Part shown: piece after piece, positions 1 through 7,900 of the stretch
Numbering within the stretch: the stretch's first letter is position 1
Layout of the letters: each line of letters starts with the position of its first letter
NCBI RefSeq assembly: GCF_000820025.1
Contig: NZ_CDBI01000092.1
Location: 1 to 48,624, forward strand
DNA from: Aeromonas popoffii
GTDB taxonomy: Bacteria > Pseudomonadota > Gammaproteobacteria > Enterobacterales > Aeromonadaceae
Direction of reading: 5' to 3'
DNA length: 48,624 nt
Program-made: the position numbers and the translations under genes
The notes under the pieces: generated by a model
Databases searched by the model: none
What the model was told of the DNA's origin: nothing
Seen by the model: the letters and a program-made list of their open reading frames with translations, nothing else

Positions 1-18
1 GTCCCTCTCTTCGCACCA
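1..18 (+). tRNA. 3' end of a tRNA, probably tRNA-Leu (cut by window edge)
   Basis: The first 18 bases, ending in CCA, are identical to the last 18 bases of the complete tRNA-Leu at 90-175. This suggests a tandem array of tRNA-Leu genes whose upstream member is cut by the window edge. The anticodon is outside the window, so the isoacceptor is inferred from the shared 3' end only. Confidence 0.75.
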
Positions 19-89
19 TGACTCTGACATGTAAAAACAGAGCAATGCGCTCCAACCGCATTTAAAAACCAGCTGGAGAAAATCAGTGT

Positions 90-175
90 GCGAAGGTGGC
101 GGAATTGGTAGACGCGCTAGCTTCAGGTGTTAGTGTCCCACGGATGTGAGGGTTCGAGTCCCTCTCTTCGCACCA
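90..175 (+). tRNA. tRNA-Leu (anticodon CAG)
   Basis: An 86-nt class II tRNA with a 7-bp acceptor stem beginning GCGAAGG, a long variable arm, a T-loop GGTTCGAGTCC and an encoded CCA. The anticodon loop is TTCAGGT, so the anticodon is CAG and it reads CUG, the major leucine codon in this GC-rich genome. It follows another tRNA end by about 70 nt and is followed by a strong terminator, so it is the last member of its transcription unit. Confidence 0.97.
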
Positions 176-185
176 TTCATTACAT

Positions 186-220
186 AAAAGGCCCATCACG
201 CAAGTGATGGGCCTTTTGTT
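186..220 (+). terminator. Rho-independent terminator of the tRNA-Leu unit
   Basis: A 14-bp perfect stem (AAAAGGCCCATCAC paired with its complement) has a GCAA loop and ends in a T-rich tract. It lies 10 nt after the tRNA 3' end. Confidence 0.9.
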
Positions 221-284
221 TTCACTCCTTGTTATGACTATGCTTTTGACGACTTACCGCCCATCGTCATGCCAAGGAACGCAT

Positions 285-557
285 ATGATACTGGATACCG
301 ATATTCACAACTTTTACGAACATCTGGTGCTCAAGGAGATTGAGCAACAGGGACTGCAACAGACGCTCACCAGCGACCAGATTGCCGATCTCTGCTGTCT
401 CACCCTCAACCAGCTCCCGGCCCACTATATTCGCCACAGTGTCGACATGCTCTACTTCCTGACCGATGCCAAGCGCACCGAAATGGAGAGGCTGGTTGTC
501 GACTCACTCACACTGGCACAGCAAAAGATCAAGCAGGATCCCGTCAAAACCTCATAA
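285..557 (+). CDS. ComFB-family protein (late competence development family)
   Basis: A 90-residue soluble protein of the ComFB family (PF10719). The visible signature is an N-terminal IHNFYEHLV segment, then DLCCLTLNQLPAHYIRHSVDM (residues about 36-56), the usual family core of an acidic residue, LNxLPxxY and a VD pair. ComFB was named in the Bacillus comF operon. In Vibrio and Aeromonas the role is unknown, and some family members are linked to nucleotide second messenger signalling. The ATG at 285 is chosen because AAGGA lies 7 nt upstream. The open frame extends back to 204, but that part runs through the tRNA terminator. The 3' end overlaps the convergent gene at 552-761 by a few bases. 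Confidence 0.8.
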   Translation: MILDTDIHNFYEHLVLKEIEQQGLQQTLTSDQIADLCCLTLNQLPAHYIRHSVDMLYFLTDAKRTEMERLVVDSLTLAQQKIKQDPVKTS

Positions 558-761
558 CCAGGGCTGCTGCCAGAGCAAAGTGACAATACCGGTCAGCCCT
601 GCCACTGGCAGCAGGATCAAGGCTGGCCTCAATCTGGGTTCAAGCATGACCCAGGCGGCCAGCACAAAGCCAAGACTCCAGATGCCGTACTCCTTATCCT
701 GACCCCAGCCCAGCACAGCCAGCAGCCAGCCCAACAGCATGACTCTCACAATCCAGATCAT
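552..761 (-). CDS. Small hydrophobic membrane protein, unknown function
   Basis: A 69-residue protein, almost entirely hydrophobic, with two or three predicted membrane segments: residues about 2-18, about 29-41 and about 45-62. I do not recognise a family. Support for it being real comes from a strong GGGGAGG ribosome binding site 6-8 nt before the ATG at 761, and a good sigma70 promoter overlapped by a Fur-like box just upstream. The stop overlaps the end of the convergent ComFB-family gene. An iron-responsive inner-membrane protein is the simplest inference; no function can be named. Confidence 0.6.
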   Translation of the reverse strand: MIWIVRVMLLGWLLAVLGWGQDKEYGIWSLGFVLAAWVMLEPRLRPALILLPVAGLTGIVTLLWQQPWL

Positions 762-782
762 GGTGATGCCTCCCCTACCAAT

Positions 783-819
783 CAATAACAATTATCATTT
801 GTATTTTAGGCGTATGCAA
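783..819 (-). promoter_or_regulatory. Sigma70 promoter with overlapping Fur-like box for the small membrane gene
   Basis: Read leftwards, there is a -35 TTGCAT (814-819), a 17-bp spacer, and a -10 GATAAT (791-796). The -10 lies inside AATGATAATTGTTATTG (about 783-799). This resembles the Fur consensus: the TGATAAT half is perfect and the other half matches 4 of 7. Repressor occlusion of the -10 by Fur is inferred from this overlap. Confidence 0.5.
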
Positions 820-964
820 TCGGACTTTTCTATCAGATTCAAATGTCCATCGGGGCAAACAGAGCACTCAAAAACGGGTTATGAGATCAACTAATTGGTA
901 AGTTTTCCAATCAAAAGTGCATTTTTGCTAAATCTGTTGGGATTCTCCCCCCCAGGTTTGTGGT

Positions 965-1045
965 AGATTGCGGCCTCTTTTTGGGTTGGCCCCTCGGGAT
1001 ACGTGTATCCACAGGACGAGAGGGACTGACCTTGGCGAGCAAGAG
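965..1045 (+). promoter_or_regulatory. Structured 5' leader of the NhaC-type gene (class unknown)
   Basis: Upstream of the antiporter ATG the transcript can form several hairpins. GGCC at 972-975 can pair with GGCC at 988-991. GGATAC (997-1002) pairs with GTATCC (1005-1010) inside an outer CCCTCG/CG-AGGG stem (991-996 with 1017-1024). CTTG (1031-1034) pairs with CAAG (1040-1043). I could not match it to a riboswitch class I know. The region 820-964 holds no gene and only AT-rich promoter-like sequence. Confidence 0.4.
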
Positions 1046-1059
1046 TTTAGGAAGTATCT

Positions 1060-2469
1060 ATGCAAAACCAACAAAACCACATCCGACTACCGAACATGGC
1101 ACAGGTGTTTGCCTGTCTGGCCATTTTCCTGGCACTGGCATTTTCGTTCACCAGCGTGCTCGATTTGCCCATCCAACTGGCGCTGTTCATCGCCTGGTTC
1201 ATCATCATGGGGCTCGGCATCAAGCTTGGCCACGATTACAAATCTCTGGAGCAGGCGGCCGTTGACGGCGTAGCCAAGGGGATGGGGGCCATCCTTATCC
1301 TGGTCTCCGTCGGTGCGCTGGTTGGCACCTGGATTGCTGGCGGCATAGTGCCCAGCATCATCTACTTCGGCCTCAAGGTGATCCACCCGTCCATCTTCCT
1401 GCTGGCAACCCTGATCATCTGCTCCCTGACCTCACTGGCCACTGGCACCTCATGGGGATCTGCCGCCACGGCCGGTATTGCCATGATGGGGATCGGCCAC
1501 AGTCTCGGCGTGCCTGCGCCGCTGGTGGCAGGTGCCGTACTCTCCGGCGTCTACTTCGGTGACAAGCTCTCTCCGCTCTCCGACTCCGTGGTGCTGGCCT
1601 CGACCATGTCCAACGTCGACGTGGTGGAGCACATCAAAGGGATGCTGCCCATCAGCCTGCTCTCTTATGTCATCACCGCCGTGCTGTTCACCGTGGTGGG
1701 CATGCAATATTCAGGCAATGTCAGTCTGGAGCAGGTCAATCTGGTAATGGAGGCGCTCGACAACCAGTTCAACATCACCCCGCTGGCCATAGTCCCCGTG
1801 GTGCTGGTGCTGGGCCTGCTGGCCAACCGCAAACCCGCCTTCCCGGTGATCAGCTTCGGCGCCCTGCTGGGCCTGATCTGGGCCATCGCATTTCAGGACA
1901 TGGATCCGGTCAAGGCGATGCACTCCGCCTACAGCCCGTTTGCCATCAGCTCTGGCATCGACTTTATCGACAACATTCTCGGTCGCGGCGGCATGGAGTC
2001 CATGCTGGGCTCGGTCGCAGTCATCATCTTCGGCCTGGGCTTTGGTGGCCTGCTGGAGAAGGTCGGTATTCTCTCCGTCATTGCCAGTGCCTTCGAAAAA
2101 CGCATCAACAGTGTCGGCAGCCTGACCAGCCACACCATTGGTACCGCTTTTCTGGCCAACGTGTTCGGCTCGGCCATGTATGTATCACTGATCCTGACCC
2201 CCAAGATCATGGCCAAGAACTACGACCGGCTGGGACTGGCACGCAAGAACCTCTCCCGCAACGCCGAGTTCGGCGGCACCCTCACCTGCGGCATGGTGCC
2301 CTGGAGCGACAACGGCATCTTCATGGCCGGGGTGCTCGGAGTCGCCACCCTCGACTACCTGCCCTACATGTGGCTCAGCTTCACCTGCATCATAGTGACC
2401 GTCACCCTCGCCTACATGGGCAAAGGGGTGAACCGGGTTCCGCTGGTGGCCGCAGCCAGCTCTCGCTAA
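1060..2469 (+). CDS. nhaC: NhaC-family Na+/H+ antiporter
   Basis: A 469-residue polytopic inner-membrane protein of the NhaC family (ion transporter superfamily). It has about 11-12 hydrophobic segments. Family marks include TGTSWGSAATAGIAMMGIG (about residue 130), SGVYFGDKLSPLSDSVVLAS (about 165-185) and, near the C-terminus, a GTLTCGMVPWSDNGIF segment. The expected role is exchange of Na+ for H+, and some relatives exchange organic substrates. The ATG at 1060 has AGGAAG 8 nt upstream. A structured leader precedes it and a terminator follows, so it is a single-gene unit. The substrate cannot be fixed from sequence alone. Confidence 0.85.
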   Translation: MQNQQNHIRLPNMAQVFACLAIFLALAFSFTSVLDLPIQLALFIAWFIIMGLGIKLGHDYKSLEQAAVDGVAKGMGAILILVSVGALVGTWIAGGIVPSIIYFGLKVIHPSIFLLATLIICSLTSLATGTSWGSAATAGIAMMGIGHSLGVPAPLVAGAVLSGVYFGDKLSPLSDSVVLASTMSNVDVVEHIKGMLPISLLSYVITAVLFTVVGMQYSGNVSLEQVNLVMEALDNQFNITPLAIVPVVLVLGLLANRKPAFPVISFGALLGLIWAIAFQDMDPVKAMHSAYSPFAISSGIDFIDNILGRGGMESMLGSVAVIIFGLGFGGLLEKVGILSVIASAFEKRINSVGSLTSHTIGTAFLANVFGSAMYVSLILTPKIMAKNYDRLGLARKNLSRNAEFGGTLTCGMVPWSDNGIFMAGVLGVATLDYLPYMWLSFTCIIVTVTLAYMGKGVNRVPLVAAASSR

Positions 2470-2488
2470 TCGTTGCGAGATCAATGAC

Positions 2489-2515
2489 AAAGGCGCCATC
2501 ACGGCGCCTTTTGTT
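2489..2515 (+). terminator. Rho-independent terminator after nhaC
   Basis: AAAGGCGCC pairs with GGCGCCTTT across a 5-nt loop and is followed by TGTTT, 20 nt after the stop codon. Confidence 0.85.
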
Positions 2516-2573
2516 TGAGCGGGATTCGAGGTTAAGCTGACAGCCACCCCAGTCGCGAGTGGCCGGATGCCCG

Positions 2574-3055
2574 ATGAACTTTACCTTTCGCCAGATCCGT
2601 TATTTTGTGGCTGTGGCTGACAGCTTTTGAGTGAGCCGCGCCGCCGCCGAGCTGGGCAGCGAGATCTTCCCGCCCGGCGTCATCTGCCAGCGGGCCGAAA
2701 GCGTGGGGCGCCGTTGGTGGCGTACTCGCTGGTACGCATGGTATCGCTCACCGGCGATATCGCCACCGGCCAGAAGATCCTGCATAGCGCCGCTCGCACC
2801 ATGAAGCGCACCCAGCTTGAGCTGGGGGTGACCATCTTCGACGATGCGGACCTGGAGGCGGTGGTGGCGGGTATTCGCACCTTCGCCTTCTACAACACCG
2901 GCCAGGATTGCACCGCCGCCAGCCGTACCTATGCCCAGGGCAAGATCTACGACACGTTTGTCGGCGGCATGAAGATCTCGGGCTACGGCAAGGATCTCTC
3001 CCTCTATGCGCTGGAGGACTGCACGGTGCCGCGCCATATTATGGTCAAGCTCTGA
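2574..3055 (+). pseudogene. Composite gene scar: LysR-family 5' end joined to PatD-like aldehyde dehydrogenase fragments
   Basis: From the ATG at 2574 the frame reads MNFTFRQIRYFVAVADSF, stop (TGA 2628-2630), VSRAAAELG. This is the start of a LysR-type helix-turn-helix. It runs without a break into SEIFPPGV, an internal aldehyde dehydrogenase motif. A one-base loss near 2708 shifts frame to APLVAYSLVRMVSLTGDI. The cofactor-binding part continues as TMKRTQLELG, then a small deletion, then DDADLEAVVAGIR and GQDCTAASR with the catalytic Cys. It then jumps from GKIYDTFV to the extreme C-terminus GGMKISGYGKDLSLYALEDC, losing roughly 150 residues. The C-terminus resembles gamma-aminobutyraldehyde dehydrogenase (PatD). 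At least two large deletions, a frameshift and a stop are present, so no function is expected. Confidence 0.85.
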
Positions 3056-3084
3056 CAAGGGATTGCTCGCCGCGCCAAAAAGCA

Positions 3085-3113
3085 GAAGGCCCCGCAATGC
3101 GGGGCCTTCTTTC
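3085..3113 (+). terminator. Rho-independent terminator after the aldehyde dehydrogenase remnant
   Basis: GAAGGCCCCGC pairs perfectly with GCGGGGCCTTC around an AAT loop, followed by TTTC. It is well preserved although the gene before it is destroyed. Confidence 0.85.
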
Positions 3114-3218
3114 TGGACACTCTGTATGTTCACGCCACTGTGGCGGAACATGACCGAGCCCTTTGCCAGCGACTGCCGGTCTGGCCTGTGGCCATCGTTC
3201 TCTGCTTGCGTGTACGGC

Positions 3219-3551
3219 TTAGCGCTGCTTGCCGCTGCCGATACCAAACGGGATGCGGTAATCACTGCTCTGCTCACCCAAGGTGACGGTCAGGTTGCCC
3301 TGAGCGCGGCTTGGAATACGAACCTGCTGGGTCCCCACCAGATTGGCGTGGGCGGAGGCAACGACATCGCCAGACTCGTCACGCACTTCCAGCATGGGGT
3401 TAGCCTTGCCATCCGCGGCAGCGCTCGCATGCCAATTGACAAACAGCACGCCCGGCGTGGCGTTGAGGTCAGCGGGGACAGAAGCCTGGGCGACACCAGC
3501 TGTCATCAGGCCTGCAACGGCCAGCATCTTGATTACGTTTTTCATGTTCAT
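3219..3551 (-). CDS. Small exported protein, unknown function
   Basis: A 110-residue protein with a clear Sec signal peptide: a Lys near the start, a hydrophobic core (VIKMLAVAGLMTAGV) and an AQA cleavage site about residue 23. The mature part, about 87 residues, is beta-rich, with a short conserved-looking FVNWHAS stretch and repeated valine-rich strands. I do not recognise a family. Two in-frame ATGs (3551 and 3545) share the same weak GAGAG signal, so the start is uncertain by two residues. It is probably monocistronic and periplasmic. Confidence 0.65.
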   Translation of the reverse strand: MNMKNVIKMLAVAGLMTAGVAQASVPADLNATPGVLFVNWHASAAADGKANPMLEVRDESGDVVASAHANLVGTQQVRIPSRAQGNLTVTLGEQSSDYRIPFGIGSGKQR

Positions 3552-3967
3552 TCACTCTCTTGGTTTTTATGTCATTGCCAAGGCCGGTTCGGCCTGAATC
3601 AATGCATCCATGCAAGAGGTTATTCAAATAGTATGTTGTTCTTTCACTGACATCCGACACCCTGTTTGATGGTGCCACAGCCTGGAACGACCTGTTATTT
3701 GGCCGCTTGGCGTTCCTGCCTAAGCGTTGAGTGAATATTAGACACCTCTACCCATCTTTGTTAGCGATATAAACTGGCCTAGATGTTCAAAAAATCTGAT
3801 GTGGATATCCATCTTGGGTTCAGGTATCGCCAACGCCGCAACGGGCACTGGTTTATGGCAGGGGAACGACACGGCGTCGCTCCCAATTTGGCTAACGCAG
3901 GAAGCACGCTTTGACCCCTATTCCTCGGTGGAATGAGGGTTGGAATAAGTTTACAGACGGACAACAC
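3552..3967. other. Gene-poor interval
   Basis: No convincing gene is seen. The part next to 3552 should hold the promoter of the exported protein. A 73-codon minus-strand frame (3779-4000) overlaps the maa terminator and has no ribosome binding site. No repeats or mobile-element ends were recognised. Confidence 0.5.
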
Positions 3968-3991
3968 AAAGGGCAGGATCCCCTGCCCTTT
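3968..3991 (-). terminator. Terminator of the tre-maa operon
   Basis: A 10-bp perfect stem AAAGGGCAGG/CCTGCCCTTT has a 4-nt loop. Read leftwards it follows the maa stop by 5 nt and runs into a T/G-rich tract. Confidence 0.8.
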
Positions 3992-3996
3992 GATAC

Positions 3997-4620
3997 TCAT
4001 ATTCCTGCCAGTTCCTCTGTCGTCATGGGCCGCAGCACCTTGCAGGGATTGCCGACGGCAACCACGTTGGCCGGAATATCCCGGGTGACCACTGAGCCCG
4101 CACCGATCACGCTGTTGTCCCCTATGGTGACACCCGGGCAGATGACGACGCTGCCACCGATCCAGACGTTGTTGCCGAGGCGCACCGGCTTGCCGAACTC
4201 GACCCCGGCCACCCGCGGCACCACCGCCACCGGGTGGGCCGCGGTGTAGATCTGTACCCCTGGCGCCAGCAGCACGTTGTCACCGATATGCACCTCGCAC
4301 ACATCGAGGATGGTGCAGTTGACATTGGCGTAGAAGTTCTCCCCCAGGTGGATGTTGGCGCCGTAGTCGCAGAAGAACGGAGGATTGATGGCGCACACAG
4401 CGCCACGGCTGCCAAACAGTTCCCGCAGCATGGCGTCCCGCGCCGGCGGTTCCTGCCAACTGGTATTGAAGGTGTGATAGAGGAAACGGCAGCGCTCACG
4501 CGCCGCCTTGAGCTCAGGATCTCCTGCATCATAGGGCTCCCCCGCCACCATCTTCTGCCACTCGGGCCCGCGCACGGGTTGCCGAGCCTCTGTTGCCGCC
4601 ATGGGCGGGGCCTGTGTCAT
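3997..4620 (-). CDS. maa: Maltose/sugar O-acetyltransferase (Maa-like, left-handed beta-helix)
   Basis: A 207-residue cytosolic enzyme of the LacA/Maa/NodL family, which moves acetyl from acetyl-CoA to a hydroxyl of glucose, maltose or related sugars. It has the N-terminal Maa segment (residues about 20-75), then hexapeptide repeats (about 88-200). The catalytic His is His129 in IYTAAHPV, and the acetyl-CoA side carries GGSVVICPGVTIGDNSVIG. It is about 20 residues longer at the N-terminus than E. coli Maa. The start lies 3 bases after the treC stop, so it is co-transcribed with treB-treC. That placement suggests detoxification of excess sugar released from trehalose; this is inference. Confidence 0.88.
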   Translation of the reverse strand: MTQAPPMAATEARQPVRGPEWQKMVAGEPYDAGDPELKAARERCRFLYHTFNTSWQEPPARDAMLRELFGSRGAVCAINPPFFCDYGANIHLGENFYANVNCTILDVCEVHIGDNVLLAPGVQIYTAAHPVAVVPRVAGVEFGKPVRLGNNVWIGGSVVICPGVTIGDNSVIGAGSVVTRDIPANVVAVGNPCKVLRPMTTEELAGI

Positions 4621-4623
4621 CTT

Positions 4624-6285
4624 CTATTCCATCAGCCAGATCAGGGATTCATAAGGGCGCAGCATACAAGATTGCGGCCGGGCCGGGCTATCCGGGTAGT
4701 TACCAAGCAGCAGGCGTCCCTCGCCAGCCAACATCTGCGCAGGCAGCTCGAACTCTGTCGGCTCGCCGTAGAAGTTGCTAACTACCAACAGGGTCTGGCC
4801 GTTGGCACTACGGGTATAGGCCCAGATCCGCTGATGCCCCACCAGCAGCTCCTGATAATCCCCCTGGGTGAAGATGGGGTGCGCCTTGCGCAAAGCGATC
4901 AGATCCCGGTAGTGCCAGAACACCGAGTTCTGGTCGGCCAGCGCTGCCTCTGCGTTGATCTCGGGGTAGTTGGCGGCAGGGGTGAGCCAGGGCTCACCTT
5001 TCGTGAAACCGGCGTTGGGGGCGGCACTCCACTGCATCGGGGTGCGCGAGTTGTCGCGCGACTTGGCGCCGAGGATGGCGAGGATCTCGGCCTCGCTCAT
5101 CCCTTCGGCCTGCTTGATGGCGAAGATATTGCGGCTCTCCACATCCTGATAGTCATCGATGCTCTGATAACCGGGGTTGGTCATGCCGATCTCCTCCCCC
5201 TGATAGATGTAGGGCGTGCCCTGCAGGCCGTGCAGGGTGCTGGCCAGCATCTTGGCGGCCACAACCCGATGTTCGCCCTCGTCCCCGAAGCGGGAGACGA
5301 TGCGCGGCTGGTCGTGGTTGCACCAGAACAGCGCCGACCAGCCCTTGCCATGCATGCCGCTCTGCCAGTGGTTGAAGATACGCTTCAGTTCGAGGAAATC
5401 GAACGGTGCTTTCGTCCACTTGTCGCCGTTGGGGTAATCCACCTTCAGATGGTGGAAGTTGAACACCATGGAGAGCTCGGAGCCATCGAGCGCGCCGTAG
5501 CGCTGGCAGTGTTCCAGCGAGGTAGAGGACATCTCCCCCACCGTCATGACGCCCACCGGGGCAAAGACATCGCGGCTCACATCCTGCAGGAATTCGTGGA
5601 TACGCGGCCCATCGGTGTAGAACCGGCGGCCATCGCCAATATCGTCGTTCGGGAAAGTCTGATCCTTGGAGATGAGGTTAATGACGTCGAGGCGGAAGCC
5701 ATCGATGCCCTTCTCGGCCCAGAAGTGGATGACCTTCTTCACCTCGGCGCGCACGGCCGGATTCTCCCAGTTGAGGTCCGCCTGCTCGCGGGCAAACAGG
5801 TGCAAATAGTACTGGCCGGTGGCCTGATCCAACTCCCAGGCGCTGCCACCAAACTTGGACTGCCAGTTGTTGGGCACGCCGCCGTCCACCGGATCGCGCC
5901 AGATGTAGTAGTCGCGGTAGGGGCTGTTTTTATCTCCCAACGCGGATTTGAACCAGGCGTGCTCGGTAGAGGTGTGATTGACCACTATATCCATCACTAT
6001 GCGGATGTCGCGCTCATGCGCCGCAGCCAGCAACGCTTCGAAATCGGCCATAGTGCCGTAGGCAGGATCGATGGCCAGATAGTCGGCGATGTCGTAACCG
6101 TTATCTACCTGAGGGGAAACGTAAACCGGAGTCAGCCAGAGGGCATCGACCCCCAAGGTCTTGAGATAGTCTAGGCGGGCCATGATCCCCTTGAGATCGC
6201 CGGTGCCACGGGCAGCGGAATCCTGAAAACTCTTGGGGTATATCTGGTAAATCACGGCACTCTGCCACCAAGGTGTTTGGTTCAT
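4624..6285 (-). CDS. treC: Trehalose-6-phosphate hydrolase (alpha,alpha-phosphotrehalase)
   Basis: A 553-residue GH13 enzyme that splits imported trehalose-6-phosphate into glucose and glucose-6-phosphate in the cytosol. The typical start is WWQSAVIYQIYPKSF. The GH13 conserved regions are visible: DIVVNHTS (about 99-106), GFRLDVIN with nucleophile Asp200, VGEMSS with acid/base Glu251, and CNHDQPR with the third acid. Length matches E. coli TreC (551). It lies 67 bp downstream of treB with a hairpin in the gap, and is followed at once by maa. Confidence 0.96.
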   Translation of the reverse strand: MNQTPWWQSAVIYQIYPKSFQDSAARGTGDLKGIMARLDYLKTLGVDALWLTPVYVSPQVDNGYDIADYLAIDPAYGTMADFEALLAAAHERDIRIVMDIVVNHTSTEHAWFKSALGDKNSPYRDYYIWRDPVDGGVPNNWQSKFGGSAWELDQATGQYYLHLFAREQADLNWENPAVRAEVKKVIHFWAEKGIDGFRLDVINLISKDQTFPNDDIGDGRRFYTDGPRIHEFLQDVSRDVFAPVGVMTVGEMSSTSLEHCQRYGALDGSELSMVFNFHHLKVDYPNGDKWTKAPFDFLELKRIFNHWQSGMHGKGWSALFWCNHDQPRIVSRFGDEGEHRVVAAKMLASTLHGLQGTPYIYQGEEIGMTNPGYQSIDDYQDVESRNIFAIKQAEGMSEAEILAILGAKSRDNSRTPMQWSAAPNAGFTKGEPWLTPAANYPEINAEAALADQNSVFWHYRDLIALRKAHPIFTQGDYQELLVGHQRIWAYTRSANGQTLLVVSNFYGEPTEFELPAQMLAGEGRLLLGNYPDSPARPQSCMLRPYESLIWLME

Positions 6286-6317
6286 GAGTCTTGCTCTTGT
6301 TTCGAATGAAAAAGGAG

Positions 6318-6341
6318 AGGGCGACCCGTTAGGGCCGCCCT
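6318..6341 (-). other. Intercistronic hairpin between treB and treC
   Basis: AGGGCG (6318-6323) pairs with CGCCCT (6336-6341), with partial pairing inside. There is no T-tract, so it looks like an mRNA-processing or stability hairpin, or an attenuating structure, and not a full terminator. Confidence 0.4.
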
Positions 6342-6352
6342 GATGACTATGT

Positions 6353-7783
6353 TCAGGCGCTGGCCTGGGCCAGCTTGCCGGCCGCTTGCTGCCGCTGGTA
6401 AACCAACAGGGTCAGCACCATGGGCACCACTATGGCCACCAGCATGGCGACTGAGTAGACGGCCCAATACTGGGGCTGGATGGAGAGAATGCCCGGCAGG
6501 CCGCCCACCCCTATGCCGTTGGCCATCACACCGGCGAAGCCGCAGATAAGCGCCGCCAGACTGGAGCCCACCATGGCGCACAGCATGGGGAACTTGTACT
6601 TGAGGTTGATACCGTACATGGCCGGTTCGGTCACGCCCAAGTAAGCCGAGATGGCGGCAGGCACGGAAATCTCCCGTTCGTTCTCCTTGCGGCTGATGAG
6701 GATGATGCCCACCACAGCCGAAGCTTGCGCGATATTGGAGAGGGCGATCAACGGCCAGATCGGGGTACCACCCATGCTCTGCATCAATTGCAGATCCACT
6801 GCGTTGGTGGTGTGGTGGATACCCGTGATAACCAGGGGTGCGTAGAGGAAGCCGAACAGGGCTGCACCGATGGGAGCAAACGAACCTGTCATGGCTGCCT
6901 TGGCCGCAAAGCCGACGCCGTCACCAATCCAGCGGCCAAAGGGGCCTATCAGGGCATGGGCCAGGATCACCGCCAGCAGCAAGGAGACGAAGGGGACGAT
7001 CACCAGGTAGAGATAAGCCGGAATGATGCGCTTGAGGGTGGTCTCGATATAAGCCAGTGCCACGCCCGCCAGCAGGGCTGGAATAACCTGGGCCTGATAG
7101 CCCACCTTCTCGATGACAAACCAGCCGAAGTCCCACACTTCCGGGATCTGCTGGCCTATCCCATAGGCATTCATCAGCTGCGGCGAGACCAGGGTGATAC
7201 CCAGCACTATCCCCAGGATCTCGGAGCCCCCCATCTTCTTCACCGCAGACCAGCAGACGCCAACCGGCAGGAAGTGGAAGATCGCCTCGCCCAGCAGCCA
7301 GAGGAAGGCGTGGACCTGAGCCCAGAACTGGCTGATTTCGACCAGGGTATGAGTACCATCATCGAACATCTTGATATCGCCGATGACGTTGCGAAAGCCC
7401 AGGATCAGACCACCGGTGATGATGGCAGGCAGCAGGGGTACGAAGATCTCCGCCAGATGGGAGATGCCCCGTTCCAGCGGGTTCATGTTCTGACGGGCGG
7501 CCAGCTTGGCGGCATCCTTGCTGCCACCACTGACACCTATCTCCTTGGTGAGCGCCTTGTACCAGTCATCCACCTCGTTACCGATCACCACCTGGAACTG
7601 GCCGGCATTGGTGAAGCAGCCCTTCACCGCAGGTATGGTCTCGATGGCTTTGCTGTCAGCCTTGGCCGGGTCGTTCAGCACGAAGCGCAGGCGGGTCAGG
7701 CAGTGGCTGACGGTGGCGATGTTCTCTTTGCCGCCGATCTTGTCGATCAGGGTGGCAAGCTGTTGTGCGTTGATCTTTGGCAT
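6353..7783 (-). CDS. treB: PTS trehalose transporter, EIIBC component
   Basis: A 476-residue phosphotransferase permease. It brings trehalose in as trehalose-6-phosphate. The N-terminal EIIB domain (about 1-85) carries the phosphorylated Cys28 in SHCLTRLRF. The EIIC domain (about 105-465) has about ten membrane segments and the GITEPA-type motif, here YLGVTEPAMYG. There is no EIIA domain, as in E. coli TreB, so phosphate must come from a separate EIIA-Glc. The ATG at 7783 has GAGGGAAG upstream. Transcription should start from the operator/CRP region at 7901-7979. Confidence 0.96.
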   Translation of the reverse strand: MPKINAQQLATLIDKIGGKENIATVSHCLTRLRFVLNDPAKADSKAIETIPAVKGCFTNAGQFQVVIGNEVDDWYKALTKEIGVSGGSKDAAKLAARQNMNPLERGISHLAEIFVPLLPAIITGGLILGFRNVIGDIKMFDDGTHTLVEISQFWAQVHAFLWLLGEAIFHFLPVGVCWSAVKKMGGSEILGIVLGITLVSPQLMNAYGIGQQIPEVWDFGWFVIEKVGYQAQVIPALLAGVALAYIETTLKRIIPAYLYLVIVPFVSLLLAVILAHALIGPFGRWIGDGVGFAAKAAMTGSFAPIGAALFGFLYAPLVITGIHHTTNAVDLQLMQSMGGTPIWPLIALSNIAQASAVVGIILISRKENEREISVPAAISAYLGVTEPAMYGINLKYKFPMLCAMVGSSLAALICGFAGVMANGIGVGGLPGILSIQPQYWAVYSVAMLVAIVVPMVLTLLVYQRQQAAGKLAQASA

Positions 7784-7900
7784 GAGTCTTCCCTCTGTGA
7801 CTCTATTGATATTGGTCTACTTCGCCCTTTTGGACCAGTCTGCTGGTCTGAGCGTTTTTGGTATCGTTCTTATTTAGCATGCAGCCAATTTGATAGGATC

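Noticed and set aside
965..1059. Lysine or Mn2+ riboswitch in the nhaC leader
   Set aside because: Looked for the conserved blocks of both classes (such as GGGGAGTAG for yybP-ykoY) and did not find them; kept only as a structured leader of unknown class.
3779..4000. 73-codon minus-strand frame after maa
   Set aside because: Begins within the end of maa and contains its terminator; no ribosome site.
4234..6174. 646-codon plus-strand open frame opposite maa and treC
   Set aside because: Crosses two real minus-strand genes and has no ribosome binding site.
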